64,000 nt of DNA from Actinobacillus equuli (GTDB lineage: Bacteria; Pseudomonadota; Gammaproteobacteria; Enterobacterales; Pasteurellaceae), in the NCBI RefSeq assembly GCF_900636745.1, contig NZ_LR134310.1:1976501-2040500 (forward strand), read 5' to 3'. A program made the translations under genes and the position numbers. Positions 43,079 through 52,642 of the stretch are shown piece after piece. The notes beneath the pieces were generated by a model, which did not search any database, was not told the origin of the DNA, and saw nothing but the letters and a program-made list of their open reading frames with translations. The stretch's first letter is position 1. The number at the start of each line of letters is the position of its first letter.

Positions 43079-43095
43079 TAATCTAGTTTAGATTA
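43079..43095. promoter_or_regulatory. 17-bp palindrome in the nhaB-fadR divergent region
   Basis: TAATCTAGTTTAGATTA is two exact 7-bp arms (TAATCTA/TAGATTA) around GTT, 40 bp before nhaB and 117 bp before fadR. It does not match the E. coli FadR operator pattern. An operator for an unidentified regulator is the simplest reading. Confidence 0.5.
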
Positions 43096-43211
43096 AAGGA
43101 TAATAGCACTTATCCCATATTTCTGTGGGTGTTTTTTGATTTTGGATAAGAATCGTTTCTTTATTTTTATTTTTGCGCCATTTTCGCAAATTATGTTATG
43201 GAGGCATAAAC

Positions 43212-43943
43212 ATGATGGACAGATCTTATATTTTAAAAGCTCAGAGTCCAGCTGCTCTTGCAGAAGAATACATCGTTAGAAGTATTTGGGATAAAAAATT
43301 CCCTGCAGGAACAGATTTACCGGCGGAGCGAGAGCTCGCAGACCGTATCGGAGTGACTCGTACAACGTTACGGGAAGTGTTACAGCGATTAGCTCGTGAT
43401 GGTTGGTTACATATTCAACATGGTAAGCCGACTCGTGTCAATGATGTTTGGGAAACAGCCGGCCCAAATATTATTAGTACGATTATTAAATTAGACAAAT
43501 CGTATTTACCCGTCATTATTGCTAACGTGGTTTCATTACGTACCCGTATGGCAGAGTCTTATATCCCCGAAGCCGTCAAATTAAATCCGGAAGAATGTGT
43601 AAAATATTTTGCGCAATTGGATGCCTTACAAGATTCAGCAGAAGCATTTGCTAAATTTGACTATACGCTATTTAGACAATTTACTTTTTCGGCAAATAAA
43701 CCGGTTTATGCACTCATTCTAAACAGTTTTAAAGGAATGTACCACCAAGTTGCAAGCATTTTCTTTGCGGATCCTGTTTGTCGTCAACTTACCCTTGCTT
43801 TTTATCAAGAATTATTAAAAGCCTGTGTAGAGAAAGATGCGGAGAAAGCTGCTAATGCAATGGCTCAAAATCGTCAATCAAGTAGCGAAATTTGGGGAAA
43901 ACTTTTACAAAGTATCCCGGAAAGTTTCGGCGAACTAAAATAG
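43212..43943 (+). CDS. fadR: Fatty acid metabolism regulator FadR (GntR family)
   Basis: The protein of 243 residues has a GntR-type winged helix at the N-terminus (LPAERELADRIGVTRTTLREVLQRLARDGWLHIQHGKPTRV in part), nearly identical to E. coli FadR. An acyl-CoA-binding helical domain follows (FDYTLFRQFTFSANKPVYALILNSFKG). GGAGG at 43200-43204 fixes the start at the first of two adjacent ATG codons. It switches between fatty acid synthesis and breakdown, responding to long-chain acyl-CoA. The phoH-like gene follows within 8 bp and is probably cotranscribed. Confidence 0.95.
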   Translation: MMDRSYILKAQSPAALAEEYIVRSIWDKKFPAGTDLPAERELADRIGVTRTTLREVLQRLARDGWLHIQHGKPTRVNDVWETAGPNIISTIIKLDKSYLPVIIANVVSLRTRMAESYIPEAVKLNPEECVKYFAQLDALQDSAEAFAKFDYTLFRQFTFSANKPVYALILNSFKGMYHQVASIFFADPVCRQLTLAFYQELLKACVEKDAEKAANAMAQNRQSSSEIWGKLLQSIPESFGELK

Positions 43944-43951
43944 GATATGTT

Positions 43952-45022
43952 TTGAACGAAATTCTCTTAACTTTAGAACCTCAAGATAATGCGCGCCTAC
44001 AATCACTTTGTGGCGCGTTTGATGAACATTTAACTTTAATTGAGAAAAGTTTTAATTTGACCATTGCTCGTAATGGTTTCTCTTTTTCGATTCAATCCGA
44101 TGACGAGAATCATTATTCGGTGACATTAATTCAAAATGCGGCAAAGTTATTAAAACAGCTTTACATTGATACCGCACCAATTAAAGGTAAAATCAAAGAA
44201 TTGGATCTAGAAGATATTCATTTAGCTATTCAAGAAAGCCGAATGTTACTTCAAAACCAGTGGAATACTGGGGGGCAAGGAGAGATTTCGATTAAAACGA
44301 AGCGGGGCGTGATTAAGCCGCGAGGAGAACATCAGCAAGCTTATTTAAGAAATATTCTTAGCCACGATATTAGTTTTGGTATTGGACCGGCAGGAACAGG
44401 GAAAACGTTTCTTGCGGTTGCGGCAGCGGTAGAATCACTTGAACGTCAAGAGATTCGCCGAATTTTGCTGACTCGCCCTGCTGTTGAAGCGGGAGAAAAA
44501 CTCGGTTTTTTACCCGGCGATCTCGGACAGAAAATTGAGCCATATTTAAGACCTTTGTATGATGCTTTATTTGAAATGTTAGGTTTTGAAAAAGCACAAA
44601 AATTAATGGAACGTAATGTGATTGAAATTGCGCCTCTTGCTTATATGCGTGGGCGTACTTTAAACGATGCGTTTATTATTTTAGATGAAAGCCAAAATAC
44701 CACGACAGAACAAATGAAAATGTTCCTGACTCGTATCGGTTTTAATTCTAAGGCAGTTATAACTGGTGATGTTACGCAAGTTGATTTACCCCGTAGTCAG
44801 AAGTCAGGTTTAAAACACGCAATGGAAGTGTTAAAAGATGTACCTGATTTAAGTTTTAATTATTTCGATAGCCATGATATTGTCCGTCATCCGGTGGTGG
44901 CGAAGATTGTACAGGCTTATGATGTTTGGGAAGTGGAGGACGAACAGCGCCGTGAGCAACGACGTTTGGAAAAACTTGCTTTAGAACAGCAAAAAATTTT
45001 AGAACAAGCAGAACAGTTATAA
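43952..45022 (+). CDS. PhoH-like ATPase (YbeZ type), TTG start
   Basis: The protein of 356 residues starts at TTG 43952, where AGGAT lies 5 nt upstream and the following residues (NEILLTLEPQDNARLQSLCG) match the YbeZ N-terminus. A longer frame reaching back into fadR lacks any support. Walker A is GIGPAGTGKTFLAVAAA and Walker B is FIILDESQNTT; SQKSGLKHAMEVL is typical of PhoH. A C-terminal charged tail (EDEQRREQRRLEKLALEQQK) is predicted to be helical. The usual partner gene ybeY is not adjacent here. A role in RNA metabolism is suggested for the family. Confidence 0.9.
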   Translation: MNEILLTLEPQDNARLQSLCGAFDEHLTLIEKSFNLTIARNGFSFSIQSDDENHYSVTLIQNAAKLLKQLYIDTAPIKGKIKELDLEDIHLAIQESRMLLQNQWNTGGQGEISIKTKRGVIKPRGEHQQAYLRNILSHDISFGIGPAGTGKTFLAVAAAVESLERQEIRRILLTRPAVEAGEKLGFLPGDLGQKIEPYLRPLYDALFEMLGFEKAQKLMERNVIEIAPLAYMRGRTLNDAFIILDESQNTTTEQMKMFLTRIGFNSKAVITGDVTQVDLPRSQKSGLKHAMEVLKDVPDLSFNYFDSHDIVRHPVVAKIVQAYDVWEVEDEQRREQRRLEKLALEQQKILEQAEQL

Positions 45023-45028
45023 AGAGAT

Positions 45029-45114
45029 AAGCGGTTATTTTTGTAAAAAATTTTATAAATTCGACCGCTTGTTTAAGGAATAGAAAAAAGGCGAGAAGAT
45101 TATTCTCGCCTTTT
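45029..45114. terminator. Double terminator between phoH-like gene and transketolase
   Basis: An uptake-signal pair AAGCGGT (45029-45035)/ACCGCTT (45064-45070) is followed by a 12-bp hairpin AAAAGGCGAGAA (45086-45097)/TTCTCGCCTTTT (45103-45114) with A and T runs. Both convergent genes can use them. Confidence 0.88.
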
Positions 45115-45130
45115 GTGTTTTCAAGTGAAA

Positions 45131-47128
45131 TTATAAAATTTCTTTCGCTTTTGCAACTACATTTTCAACCGTGAAGCCGAATAGTTTGAATAATTGATCT
45201 GCCGGTGCAGATTCACCGAAGCTATTCATACCTACGATACGACCTTCAAAGCCAACGTATTTATACCAGAAGTCAGATAATTGTGCTTCGATAGCGACAC
45301 GTTTTGTTACTGAACGAGGTAACACAGATTCACGATACGCTGCATCTTGTTTATCAAATACATTCGTACTTGGCATTGAAACCACACGTACATTCTTACC
45401 TTCAGCTTCAAGCTCTACTGCTGCTTTCATTGCTAAATCAACTTCAGAACCGGTTGCAATTAAAATTAAATCCGGTGTGCCTACTGAATCTTTTAACACA
45501 TAACCACCACGAGCTACGTTTGCTAATTGTTCAGCAGTACGTTCTTGTTGAGCAAGGTTTTGACGAGTAAAGATTAATGCACTTGGACCGTCTTTACGTT
45601 CAACCGCCGCTTTCCACGCTACTGCCGATTCTACTTGGTCAGCCGGACGCCATGTTTCTAAGTTCGGGATGAAACGTAGTGATGCGGTTTGCTCTACTGG
45701 CTGGTGAGTCGGACCGTCTTCGCCTAAGCCGATAGAATCATGTGTATACACGAATAATGAACGTTGTTTCATTAATGCCGCCATACGCACAGCATTGTGA
45801 GCGTATTCATAGAACATTAAGAAGGTTGCACCGTAAGGAATAAAACCACCGTGTAATGCAATACCGTTCATAATTGCAGACATACCAAATTCACGTACAC
45901 CGTAGTTAATGTAGTTACCGTCAACATTATGATCAGCACGGATTGGTTTTGAACCAGACCATAAGGTTAAGTTAGAACTTGCTAAGTCTGCAGAACCACC
46001 TAAGAATTCAGGTAAGATGTGCGCATAAGCTTCAATTGCATTTTGTGATGCTTTACGGCTTGCGATCGCTGCCGGATTCGCTTGTAATTTTTCAATAAAC
46101 GCTTTGCTTTCCGCTTCCCAGTTCGCCGGTAAATCGCCAGCCATACGGCGTTTAAATTCTGCTGCTAATTCAGGGTGTGCCGCTTCATAAGCTGCAAATT
46201 TAGCATTCCATTCTTTTTCTACTACCGCACCTTGTGCTTTAGCATCCCAATCTGCATAGATTTCTGCCGGAATTTCAAATGGAGCATATTCCCAATTAAG
46301 TGCTTGGCGTGTTAATGCAATTTCATCGTTACCTAGTGGTGCACCGTGACAGTCATGTGATGCCGATTTGTTTGGAGAACCGTAACCGATGATTGTTTTA
46401 CAAATAATTAAAGTTGGGCGTTCAGTTTCCGCTTTCGCATTTTCAATCGCAAATTTGATTTGTTCTGCATCATGACCGTCCACATTGCGGATAACTTGCC
46501 AACCGTATGCCTCAAAGCGTTGTGCTGTATCGTCAGAGAACCAACCGTCTACGTGACCATCGATTGAGATGTTATTGTCATCATAGAAAGCGATTAATTT
46601 ACCTAAGCCTAAAGTACCGGCTAATGAACATGCTTCATGCGAAATACCTTCCATTAAGCAACCATCACCTAAAAAGGCATAAGTGTAATGGTCAACAATT
46701 TGGTGACCTTCACGGTTAAATTGTGCCGCTAATGTTTTTTCTGCAATCGCCATACCCACAGCATTGGTGATACCTTGACCTAATGGACCTGTAGTGGTTT
46801 CAACGCCCGGAGCGTAACCATATTCAGGGTGACCCGGGGTTTTAGAATGTAATTGACGGAATTGTTTTAAATCTTCAATTGAAAGATCATAGCCTGTTAA
46901 ATGTAATAAGCTATAAATTAACATTGAACCATGGCCGTTTGAAAGTACGAAACGGTCGCGATCAGCCCACTTAGGATTAGTTGGATTGTGCTTTAAAAAG
47001 TCGCGCCATAATACCTCAGCGATATCTGCCATACCCATTGGGGCACCAGGGTGACCAGAGTTAGCTTTTTGTACTGCATCCATACTTAAAAAGCGAATTG
47101 CATTCGCTAATACTTTACGTTCTGCCAT
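45131..47128 (-). CDS. tktA: Transketolase
   Basis: This 665-residue thiamine-diphosphate enzyme of the pentose phosphate pathway has the family's length. It starts [20 protein letters not shown], with AGGAG 8 nt before ATG 47128. The ThDP motif [13 protein letters not shown] and [14 protein letters not shown], the active-site block [15 protein letters not shown]-like [16 protein letters not shown], and the transketolase motif [17 protein letters not shown] and [11 protein letters not shown] are all intact. A perfect CRP palindrome lies 116 bp upstream of the start. Confidence 0.96.
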   Translation of the reverse strand: MAERKVLANAIRFLSMDAVQKANSGHPGAPMGMADIAEVLWRDFLKHNPTNPKWADRDRFVLSNGHGSMLIYSLLHLTGYDLSIEDLKQFRQLHSKTPGHPEYGYAPGVETTTGPLGQGITNAVGMAIAEKTLAAQFNREGHQIVDHYTYAFLGDGCLMEGISHEACSLAGTLGLGKLIAFYDDNNISIDGHVDGWFSDDTAQRFEAYGWQVIRNVDGHDAEQIKFAIENAKAETERPTLIICKTIIGYGSPNKSASHDCHGAPLGNDEIALTRQALNWEYAPFEIPAEIYADWDAKAQGAVVEKEWNAKFAAYEAAHPELAAEFKRRMAGDLPANWEAESKAFIEKLQANPAAIASRKASQNAIEAYAHILPEFLGGSADLASSNLTLWSGSKPIRADHNVDGNYINYGVREFGMSAIMNGIALHGGFIPYGATFLMFYEYAHNAVRMAALMKQRSLFVYTHDSIGLGEDGPTHQPVEQTASLRFIPNLETWRPADQVESAVAWKAAVERKDGPSALIFTRQNLAQQERTAEQLANVARGGYVLKDSVGTPDLILIATGSEVDLAMKAAVELEAEGKNVRVVSMPSTNVFDKQDAAYRESVLPRSVTKRVAIEAQLSDFWYKYVGFEGRIVGMNSFGESAPADQLFKLFGFTVENVVAKAKEIL

Positions 47129-47243
47129 GTGTTTACTCCTAGACAAGAAAATGACAAATACTCTATGAAATAGATAGATTTAGTTAATGGAATTAATTTT
47201 ACACTATTTTTGAAGTAATACTCAAAAAATCTCTAGGAAAATC

Positions 47244-47259
47244 TGTGATCTTCTTCACA
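47244..47259. promoter_or_regulatory. CRP site between tktA and rpmE
   Basis: TGTGATCTTCTTCACA is a perfect TGTGA-N6-TCACA palindrome in the 379-bp divergent region (47129-47507). A TATAAT -10 at 47307-47312 points to a rightward promoter about 60 bp away; a leftward promoter for tktA is equally possible. A small CGAGC/GCTCG hairpin lies at 47403-47416. Nothing else is evident in the region. Confidence 0.65.
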
Positions 47260-47507
47260 AAATATGAGAAAAAACTGATTGAAAATGATTTGTTTTGATT
47301 AAGTTATATAATGAGGATATTTTGTGGAAAATTATGTTAATTGATTAGGCTGAGTATTGATCTTAATTGCCAAATACCATAGAATATTGGCTCTTTTGGC
47401 GTCGAGCAAATGCTCGGCATATTATTTATTCACATATGGTACTTATCAGCGGATATACGAATGTATAACAAGATAAGTGGCGATATGGCTTCATTAGAGG
47501 TTTTCCA

Positions 47508-47720
47508 ATGAAACAAGGTATTCACCCAGAATATACAGAAATTACTGCAACATGTTCATGCGGTAACGTAATCAAAACTCGCTCAACAGTGGGTAAAAAC
47601 TTAAATCTTGATGTGTGCGGTAACTGCCACCCATTCTATACTGGTAAACAACGTGTTGTTGATACTGGTGGTCGTGTAGAACGTTTCAACAAACGTTTCT
47701 CAATCCCAAGCACAAAATAA
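47508..47720 (+). CDS. rpmE: 50S ribosomal protein L31 (zinc-binding form)
   Basis: The protein of 70 residues has four cysteines in the zinc-binding pattern of the C+ type L31: Cys16 and Cys18 (TCSCG), Cys37 and Cys40 (VCGNC). It is part of the inter-subunit bridge of the ribosome and a reservoir of zinc. GGTTTTCC-rich sequence precedes the start, with no strong ribosome site (AGAGG is 12 nt upstream). A very strong terminator follows. Confidence 0.97.
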
Positions 47721-47730
47721 TTTGTTTGGA

Positions 47731-47770
47731 GATACAAGAAAACCCTGCTTTGGCAGGGTTTTCTTGTATC
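47731..47770 (+). terminator. Strong hairpin after rpmE
   Basis: An 18-bp perfect stem (GATACAAGAAAACCCTGC at 47731-47748 with its reverse complement at 47753-47770) has a TTTG loop. The downstream strand lacks a long T tract but the right arm contains TTTTCTT. Confidence 0.85.
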
Positions 47771-47803
47771 TGGCATAGCGTTTTTTAAAAAGGAGGTCTT
47801 GCA

Positions 47804-49420
47804 ATGAAAAAAGGTATGATAACATTAAAGCCAAGTTTAATTCTGTTATGTTTTCCTTTTATTTTTCTATTAAGTGAAATATTTTTTAGGTATCTTTTCG
47901 ATATTACTCCCTTAGGTAAATATCTCGAAACTTATTTTATTTTCTTTTTGTTTATATTTTTCTTTTCTTATGCAAAATGGAAAACGACTAGATTCATTAT
48001 CTCTATTTTATTTTATTTGAGTTTAATTACAAATAATATTCATTATGAAATATACCAAAATTGGATTAATAGCATTAATTATTTATTAATGTTTAAGGAA
48101 CTTACAGAAGTTACTCATGCTGGAATCGGTATGGTAGATAAGATACTACCTGCGACAATATATGCATTAGTTGAATCTGCAGTTTTTATATTAATAACAT
48201 CTTTTATAAGTAGAAAGAATATATTTGATAGAAAGTTTGTTATATGTGACATTCTATTCTTATTGATTTTTATTTTTATGATTGTTCGTTCATTTTTCTC
48301 GAGTTCAGAAAACGTAACGACTAATCTAGCTCATTCAAGAGTTAAATCTCATTTTTATTCAGTTAGTGTATTTTTAGGAAAAGTACTTCCTTATGATCTT
48401 TTAAATTTAAGTGATCTCCCTAAATATACACATCCAACTCCAGAAATAATATCTCAACCTAAAGCGAAAAATATTATTCTAATTATTGGTGAGAGTTTGT
48501 CAGCTAAACATGTGAATTATTTTGGCTATCATCGTGAAACAATGCCTTTTCTGACCGAACTTGCTAAGAATAATGTAGATAAAAATTTATTATTAAAAGA
48601 AACTTATAGTGCTGGTGTTTTAACTGCACTTTCCGTTCCTGCATTGTTAAGCGCTATCCCGTATCCAAATGGCGTAGAACAAATAATGAAAGGAGATACT
48701 AATATTTTTAATTTGGCAAGAAGACAAGGATATGAAACTTATTTTTATACATCTCAGCCTGAAAAAGAAATGAGTTTAATTAATTTAATGGGTAAAAATT
48801 GGATGCAACATAAGATTATGCCGACTCAATTAGGAGAAGATATTTCAAGAGGGATGAATGACCACCGTTTAGTTCCATTGCTTAAAGATATAGACTTAGA
48901 TAAAGGAAATAATTTTATCGTATTACAGCAAAGAGGTTCACATACGAATTATGGAGAATATCTATCAGAGGATGAAAAAATTTTTAAAAATGGAACCCCA
49001 TTAGATAATTATGATAGTACGGTATATAATACTGACCAATTCATAAGAAAAATATATGAATATTTAGCAAGTAGAAATAAAGATGATTATTTACTAATAT
49101 ATACTTCTGATCATGGTCAATTGGTTACTGAAAAAACGTATAATCAAGGAACTATGGATGAAGAACAATATATTGTTCCTGCATTTATTTATACTAAAAA
49201 TAAAGAAGTTATGGAAAATATGGGGGCGTTTGAACAGTGTCAAAGATTATTCCACCAGCAAATAGCGACTTTTATTATTAATACTATGGGGTTCAATATG
49301 CCAATCTCAGACTGTAAGAAAGGGGTTGTATATTCTTCTCTGCTAAGTGGGGATACTGGATATTTAGAAATTGAAGTCCCTAAAAAAGCTGTCTTGGTAA
49401 ATCCTAAAAAGAAAAACTAA
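47804..49420 (+). CDS. Phosphoethanolamine transferase-like sulfatase-fold membrane protein
   Basis: The protein of 538 residues has five N-terminal membrane segments (up to about residue 163) and a periplasmic alkaline-phosphatase/sulfatase-type domain. The nucleophile motif is IIGESLSAKHVNYFGYHRETMPFL (quoted in part as IIGESLSAKH), with Ser231 where EptA has Thr. TSDHGQ is the metal-binding block near the C-terminus. It resembles EptA/CptA-type enzymes that decorate lipid A or core oligosaccharide with phosphoethanolamine, changing charge and peptide resistance. The gene is visibly more AT-rich than its neighbours and uses ATA often, which suggests horizontal transfer. AAGGAGGTC precedes the start. 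It ends directly against ilvY. Confidence 0.8.
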   Translation: MKKGMITLKPSLILLCFPFIFLLSEIFFRYLFDITPLGKYLETYFIFFLFIFFFSYAKWKTTRFIISILFYLSLITNNIHYEIYQNWINSINYLLMFKELTEVTHAGIGMVDKILPATIYALVESAVFILITSFISRKNIFDRKFVICDILFLLIFIFMIVRSFFSSSENVTTNLAHSRVKSHFYSVSVFLGKVLPYDLLNLSDLPKYTHPTPEIISQPKAKNIILIIGESLSAKHVNYFGYHRETMPFLTELAKNNVDKNLLLKETYSAGVLTALSVPALLSAIPYPNGVEQIMKGDTNIFNLARRQGYETYFYTSQPEKEMSLINLMGKNWMQHKIMPTQLGEDISRGMNDHRLVPLLKDIDLDKGNNFIVLQQRGSHTNYGEYLSEDEKIFKNGTPLDNYDSTVYNTDQFIRKIYEYLASRNKDDYLLIYTSDHGQLVTEKTYNQGTMDEEQYIVPAFIYTKNKEVMENMGAFEQCQRLFHQQIATFIINTMGFNMPISDCKKGVVYSSLLSGDTGYLEIEVPKKAVLVNPKKKN

Positions 49421-50305
49421 ATGGAATTCCAATCCCTTAAACTATTTTTAGATATTGCGCAAACCCGAAGTTTTATTCGTTCGGCTGAAAATAATTATAT
49501 GAGTGCGTCTACACTGACGCGCCATATTCAGCGGATTGAAGAAGAGTTAGGGCAGCCGTTATTTATACGGGATAACCGACAAGTTCGCTTAACGGAAGCA
49601 GGTGAAAAATTCTTGGGGTTTGCGAAACAAAGTTGGTCTGATTGGCAGCAATTACAGCATCAGCTTTCACCGGTACAAGGTCAGTTAGAAGGCGAATTAA
49701 AAGTGTTTTGTTCGGTAACGGCAGCTTATAGTCATTTGCCGCAAATTCTGGAACATTTTCGTCAGGCACATCCAAAGGTAGAGATTAAACTGAGTACTGG
49801 CGACCCGGCTCAAGCGGTGCATACAGTGCATTCTTTTGAAGCGGATATTTCCTTAACCGGTAAGCCGGAGCATTTGCCGAACAGCATTGTGTTTCATTAT
49901 ATTGATGATATTCATCTTTCGGTTATTGCGCCACGGGTGGCATGTGCAGCAACACAATGTTTGCAGCAACAACCGATAGACTGGCAAAATATTCCGTTTA
50001 TTTTGCCGGTTGACGGGCCGGTTCGAAAGCGAATCGATCGTTGGTTCAAAGAATTAAAAATTAAAGAGCCGAAGATTTATGCCACGGTGGCGGGTCACGA
50101 GGCGATTGTGCCGATGGTTGCGTTAGGATGCGGTGTAGCATTACTACCGGATGTGGTAATCAAACACAGTCCGATGAATAATCAAATTTCCTATTTGAAA
50201 TTGCCTAAACCGATATCGCCGTTTGAGTTGGGAATTTGTGTACAAGAGAAAAGGCTACAAGAACCGATTATTAAAGCATTTTGGGAATTGTTACCGAAAG
50301 ACTAA
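49421..50305 (+). CDS. ilvY: LysR-family regulator IlvY
   Basis: The protein of 294 residues has an N-terminal helix-turn-helix (SAENNYMSASTLTRHIQRIEEELGQPLFIRDNRQ in part) and the diagnostic IlvY blocks FCSVTAAYSHLPQIL, VEIKLSTGDPAQAV and YATVAGHEAIVPMVALGCGVALLP. IlvY activates ilvC (acetohydroxyacid isomeroreductase) in response to acetolactate. The usual divergent ilvC is not next to it here: the AT-rich transferase gene stands immediately upstream with 0 bp between stop and start. The ilvY promoter must therefore lie within or before that gene. Confidence 0.92.
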   Translation: MEFQSLKLFLDIAQTRSFIRSAENNYMSASTLTRHIQRIEEELGQPLFIRDNRQVRLTEAGEKFLGFAKQSWSDWQQLQHQLSPVQGQLEGELKVFCSVTAAYSHLPQILEHFRQAHPKVEIKLSTGDPAQAVHTVHSFEADISLTGKPEHLPNSIVFHYIDDIHLSVIAPRVACAATQCLQQQPIDWQNIPFILPVDGPVRKRIDRWFKELKIKEPKIYATVAGHEAIVPMVALGCGVALLPDVVIKHSPMNNQISYLKLPKPISPFELGICVQEKRLQEPIIKAFWELLPKD

Positions 50306-50309
50306 AAGC

Positions 50310-50377
50310 AACAAGCGGTTAAATTTTAAGAATTTTTTGCAAATTTCTTCCTAAATTTTAACCGCTTGTTTTTTTAT
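50310..50377. terminator. Inverted uptake-signal terminator between ilvY and xthA
   Basis: AACAAGCGGTTAAA (50310-50323) and TTTAACCGCTTGTT (50357-50370) are perfect inverted repeats, with seven T after the right arm. It overlaps the end of xthA by a few bases. Confidence 0.9.
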
Positions 50378-51177
50378 TTAAATACCGCCCAAACCGGTGC
50401 GTGATCAGATGGTTTTTCCATTGCACGGATTTCTAAATCAATCCCTGTTTCAACACAATGTCCCGCGAGGCCTTTTGAGGCTAACACTAAGTCGATTCGT
50501 AGGCCTCGATTATCATCAAATCCTTTCGAACGATAATCAAACCACGAGAATTTGTCGTTAGCTTGTGGGTTCATTACACGGAATGTATCGACTAAACCAT
50601 AGTTATATAAACGATCTAACCATTCACGTTCTTCCGGTAGGAATGAACATTTACCGTCGCGCAACCAACGTTTGCGGTTTGGCTCACCGATACCGATATC
50701 TAAATCGGTCGGGCTAATATTCATATCACCCATAATCACAATCGGATTTTCCGGAGTCAGTTCAGTTTCTAAATAATGCTGTAAATCTGCGTAAAATTTT
50801 TCTTTTGCTGGGAATTTGGTTTCATGCGCACGATTTTCACCTTGCGGGAAATAGCCGTTTAACACGGTAAGTACACCAAATTCTGTTTCAATATCTGCCA
50901 TGATCATACGCTTTTGCGCATCAGCACCATCAGTTGGGAAACCTTTACGCACGGCAAGAGGTTCTTTTTTGGTTAAAAGCGCCACGCCATAATGTCCTTT
51001 TTGTCCGTGATGGAAAACGTGATAACCCAAATGATTGACTAGATCCCAAGGGAAATCTTCATCAGCCACTTTGATTTCTTGTAAGCCGATAACATCCGGC
51101 TGATGCTTTTCAATCAGCGCTTCTAACTGGTGTGGGCGGGCGCGTAACCCATTAATATTAAACGAAATAAACTTCAT
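50374..51177 (-). CDS. xthA: Exodeoxyribonuclease III
   Basis: The protein of 267 residues begins [20 protein letters not shown]. It has the AP endonuclease/exonuclease III metal and catalytic motifs: FNINGLRAR (Asn), LQEIK (Glu), [13 protein letters not shown] (Asp/Asn) and [10 protein letters not shown] (Asp-His). Length is equal to E. coli XthA (268). It cleaves abasic sites and trims 3' blocks in base excision repair. Start 51177 is chosen by homology; a longer frame adds eight residues without support. Confidence 0.97.
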   Translation of the reverse strand: MKFISFNINGLRARPHQLEALIEKHQPDVIGLQEIKVADEDFPWDLVNHLGYHVFHHGQKGHYGVALLTKKEPLAVRKGFPTDGADAQKRMIMADIETEFGVLTVLNGYFPQGENRAHETKFPAKEKFYADLQHYLETELTPENPIVIMGDMNISPTDLDIGIGEPNRKRWLRDGKCSFLPEEREWLDRLYNYGLVDTFRVMNPQANDKFSWFDYRSKGFDDNRGLRIDLVLASKGLAGHCVETGIDLEIRAMEKPSDHAPVWAVFK

Positions 51178-51265
51178 AAATAAAATCCAAATAGAAACCA
51201 CGGATAAGGCAAATAAGCGGTCATTTTTCCGAAAAATTTTGCATTATCCGTGGCGTAAGTAAGAA

Positions 51266-52642
51266 TTAGAGCGTCAATGCTGCAATCCAACCGAACACTA
51301 ATAACGGAATATTAAAGTGTAAGAAGGTTGGTACAACGGAATCCCAAATATGGTCATGTTTACCGTCAGCATTTAAACCTGATGTCGGGCCTAATGTTGA
51401 ATCAGACGCTGGCGAACCAGCATCACCTAAAGCGGCTGCCACACCCACGATAGCCATGGTCGCTAACGGAGAAAAACCGAATGATACACATAAAGGCACG
51501 TAAATAGAGGTAATAATCGGCACAGTTGAGAATGATGAGCCGATTCCCATCGTAATAAATAAACCGACAACTAACATCAGTAATGCCGCCATTTCTTTAC
51601 TTTGAATCGAACCACGTAATGCTTCAACTAATTCAGGTACACCACCGGTTGCGTTTACTACACTTGCAAAGCCTGATGCGGCAATCATCACAAAACCAAT
51701 CATCGCCATTAAACGTAAGCCGTCTTGGAATAAATCATTGGTTTGTTTTAATTTGAATACGCCGCCCAATGCAAAAATAATTAAGCCGATTAAACCGCCC
51801 ATGACGGTTGAGTTAGTGGCTAATTGCACCGAACAAGTTGCGATAATCGCAACAATACTTACACCGATATGGAATGGTTTTACTTTTGCTACGCGAGCCG
51901 CAACTTCATCCGCAGTCGGCTCTTTTACATTTTCTACATAAGTACGAGGCTTACGATAAGAAACAAAGAAGGCAAACAGTAGTCCTAAAATCATACCGGA
52001 TACAGGAATAGCCATTGCTTTAGTCATTTCTGGTGTGGTTGCAACTAAATTAAATGTTTGACCGGCTTGATTGATATTTTTAACCAGAATGCTCTCAATA
52101 AAGATCTGACCAAAACCTGCCGGAATTAGCATATAGGTTGCAGTTAAACCAAAAGTTAACGCACAAGCTACCGCACGGCGGTCAATTTTTAATTGGTTCA
52201 TTACGCTTAATAGCGGCGGAACTAAAATTGGAATAAAGGCAATATGAATCGGAATTAAGTTTTGTGATGATATTGCAAATGCCGTTAACACAAATAACAC
52301 GATGTATTTAAACCAAAATACCGAGCGGCCGGACGGTTGTTTGCCAAAAGCGGAAATCACTTTATAAGCGAGTAAATCGGTTACGCCGGATTTAGAAAGT
52401 GCTACAGCAAATGCTCCGAGAACGGCATAATTCATCGCCGTTTCTGCACCACCGCCTAAACCACCGGTAAATTTTTCGATGGTTTTTGTGAGCGCATCAA
52501 ATAGGCTCATATCGTCAACGCCATAGAAACCAATGACACCACAGGTTAAGGCGGCAATAATTAGCGCAATTACCACATTAATTCTGAGTAAACTCAAAGC
52601 AAGTAATACGATAATTGAGATAACAACTTCGTTAGAGAACAT
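51266..52642 (-). CDS. NhaC/YuiF-type transporter
   Basis: The protein of 458 residues has about 11 hydrophobic segments. The N-terminal Na_H_antiport-like part (VVISIIVLLALSLLRINVVIA) and the conserved AISSQNLIPIHIAFIPILVPPLLS, GMGIGSSFSTVPI-like ITMGIGSSFSTVPIIT and GDAGSPASDSTLGPTSGLNADGKHDHIWD place it in the YuiF branch of the NhaC family. Members have been annotated as sodium/proton antiporters, but some YuiF proteins take up amino acids such as histidine. Substrate is therefore uncertain. The gene stands alone; an AT-rich intergenic region follows upstream. Confidence 0.82.
   Translation of the reverse strand: MFSNEVVISIIVLLALSLLRINVVIALIIAALTCGVIGFYGVDDMSLFDALTKTIEKFTGGLGGGAETAMNYAVLGAFAVALSKSGVTDLLAYKVISAFGKQPSGRSVFWFKYIVLFVLTAFAISSQNLIPIHIAFIPILVPPLLSVMNQLKIDRRAVACALTFGLTATYMLIPAGFGQIFIESILVKNINQAGQTFNLVATTPEMTKAMAIPVSGMILGLLFAFFVSYRKPRTYVENVKEPTADEVAARVAKVKPFHIGVSIVAIIATCSVQLATNSTVMGGLIGLIIFALGGVFKLKQTNDLFQDGLRLMAMIGFVMIAASGFASVVNATGGVPELVEALRGSIQSKEMAALLMLVVGLFITMGIGSSFSTVPIITSIYVPLCVSFGFSPLATMAIVGVAAALGDAGSPASDSTLGPTSGLNADGKHDHIWDSVVPTFLHFNIPLLVFGWIAALTL

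Noticed and set aside
47804-49420. A mobile element carrying the transferase gene
   Set aside because: No insertion-sequence inverted repeats, transposase or direct repeats could be found at its borders; only composition suggests transfer.
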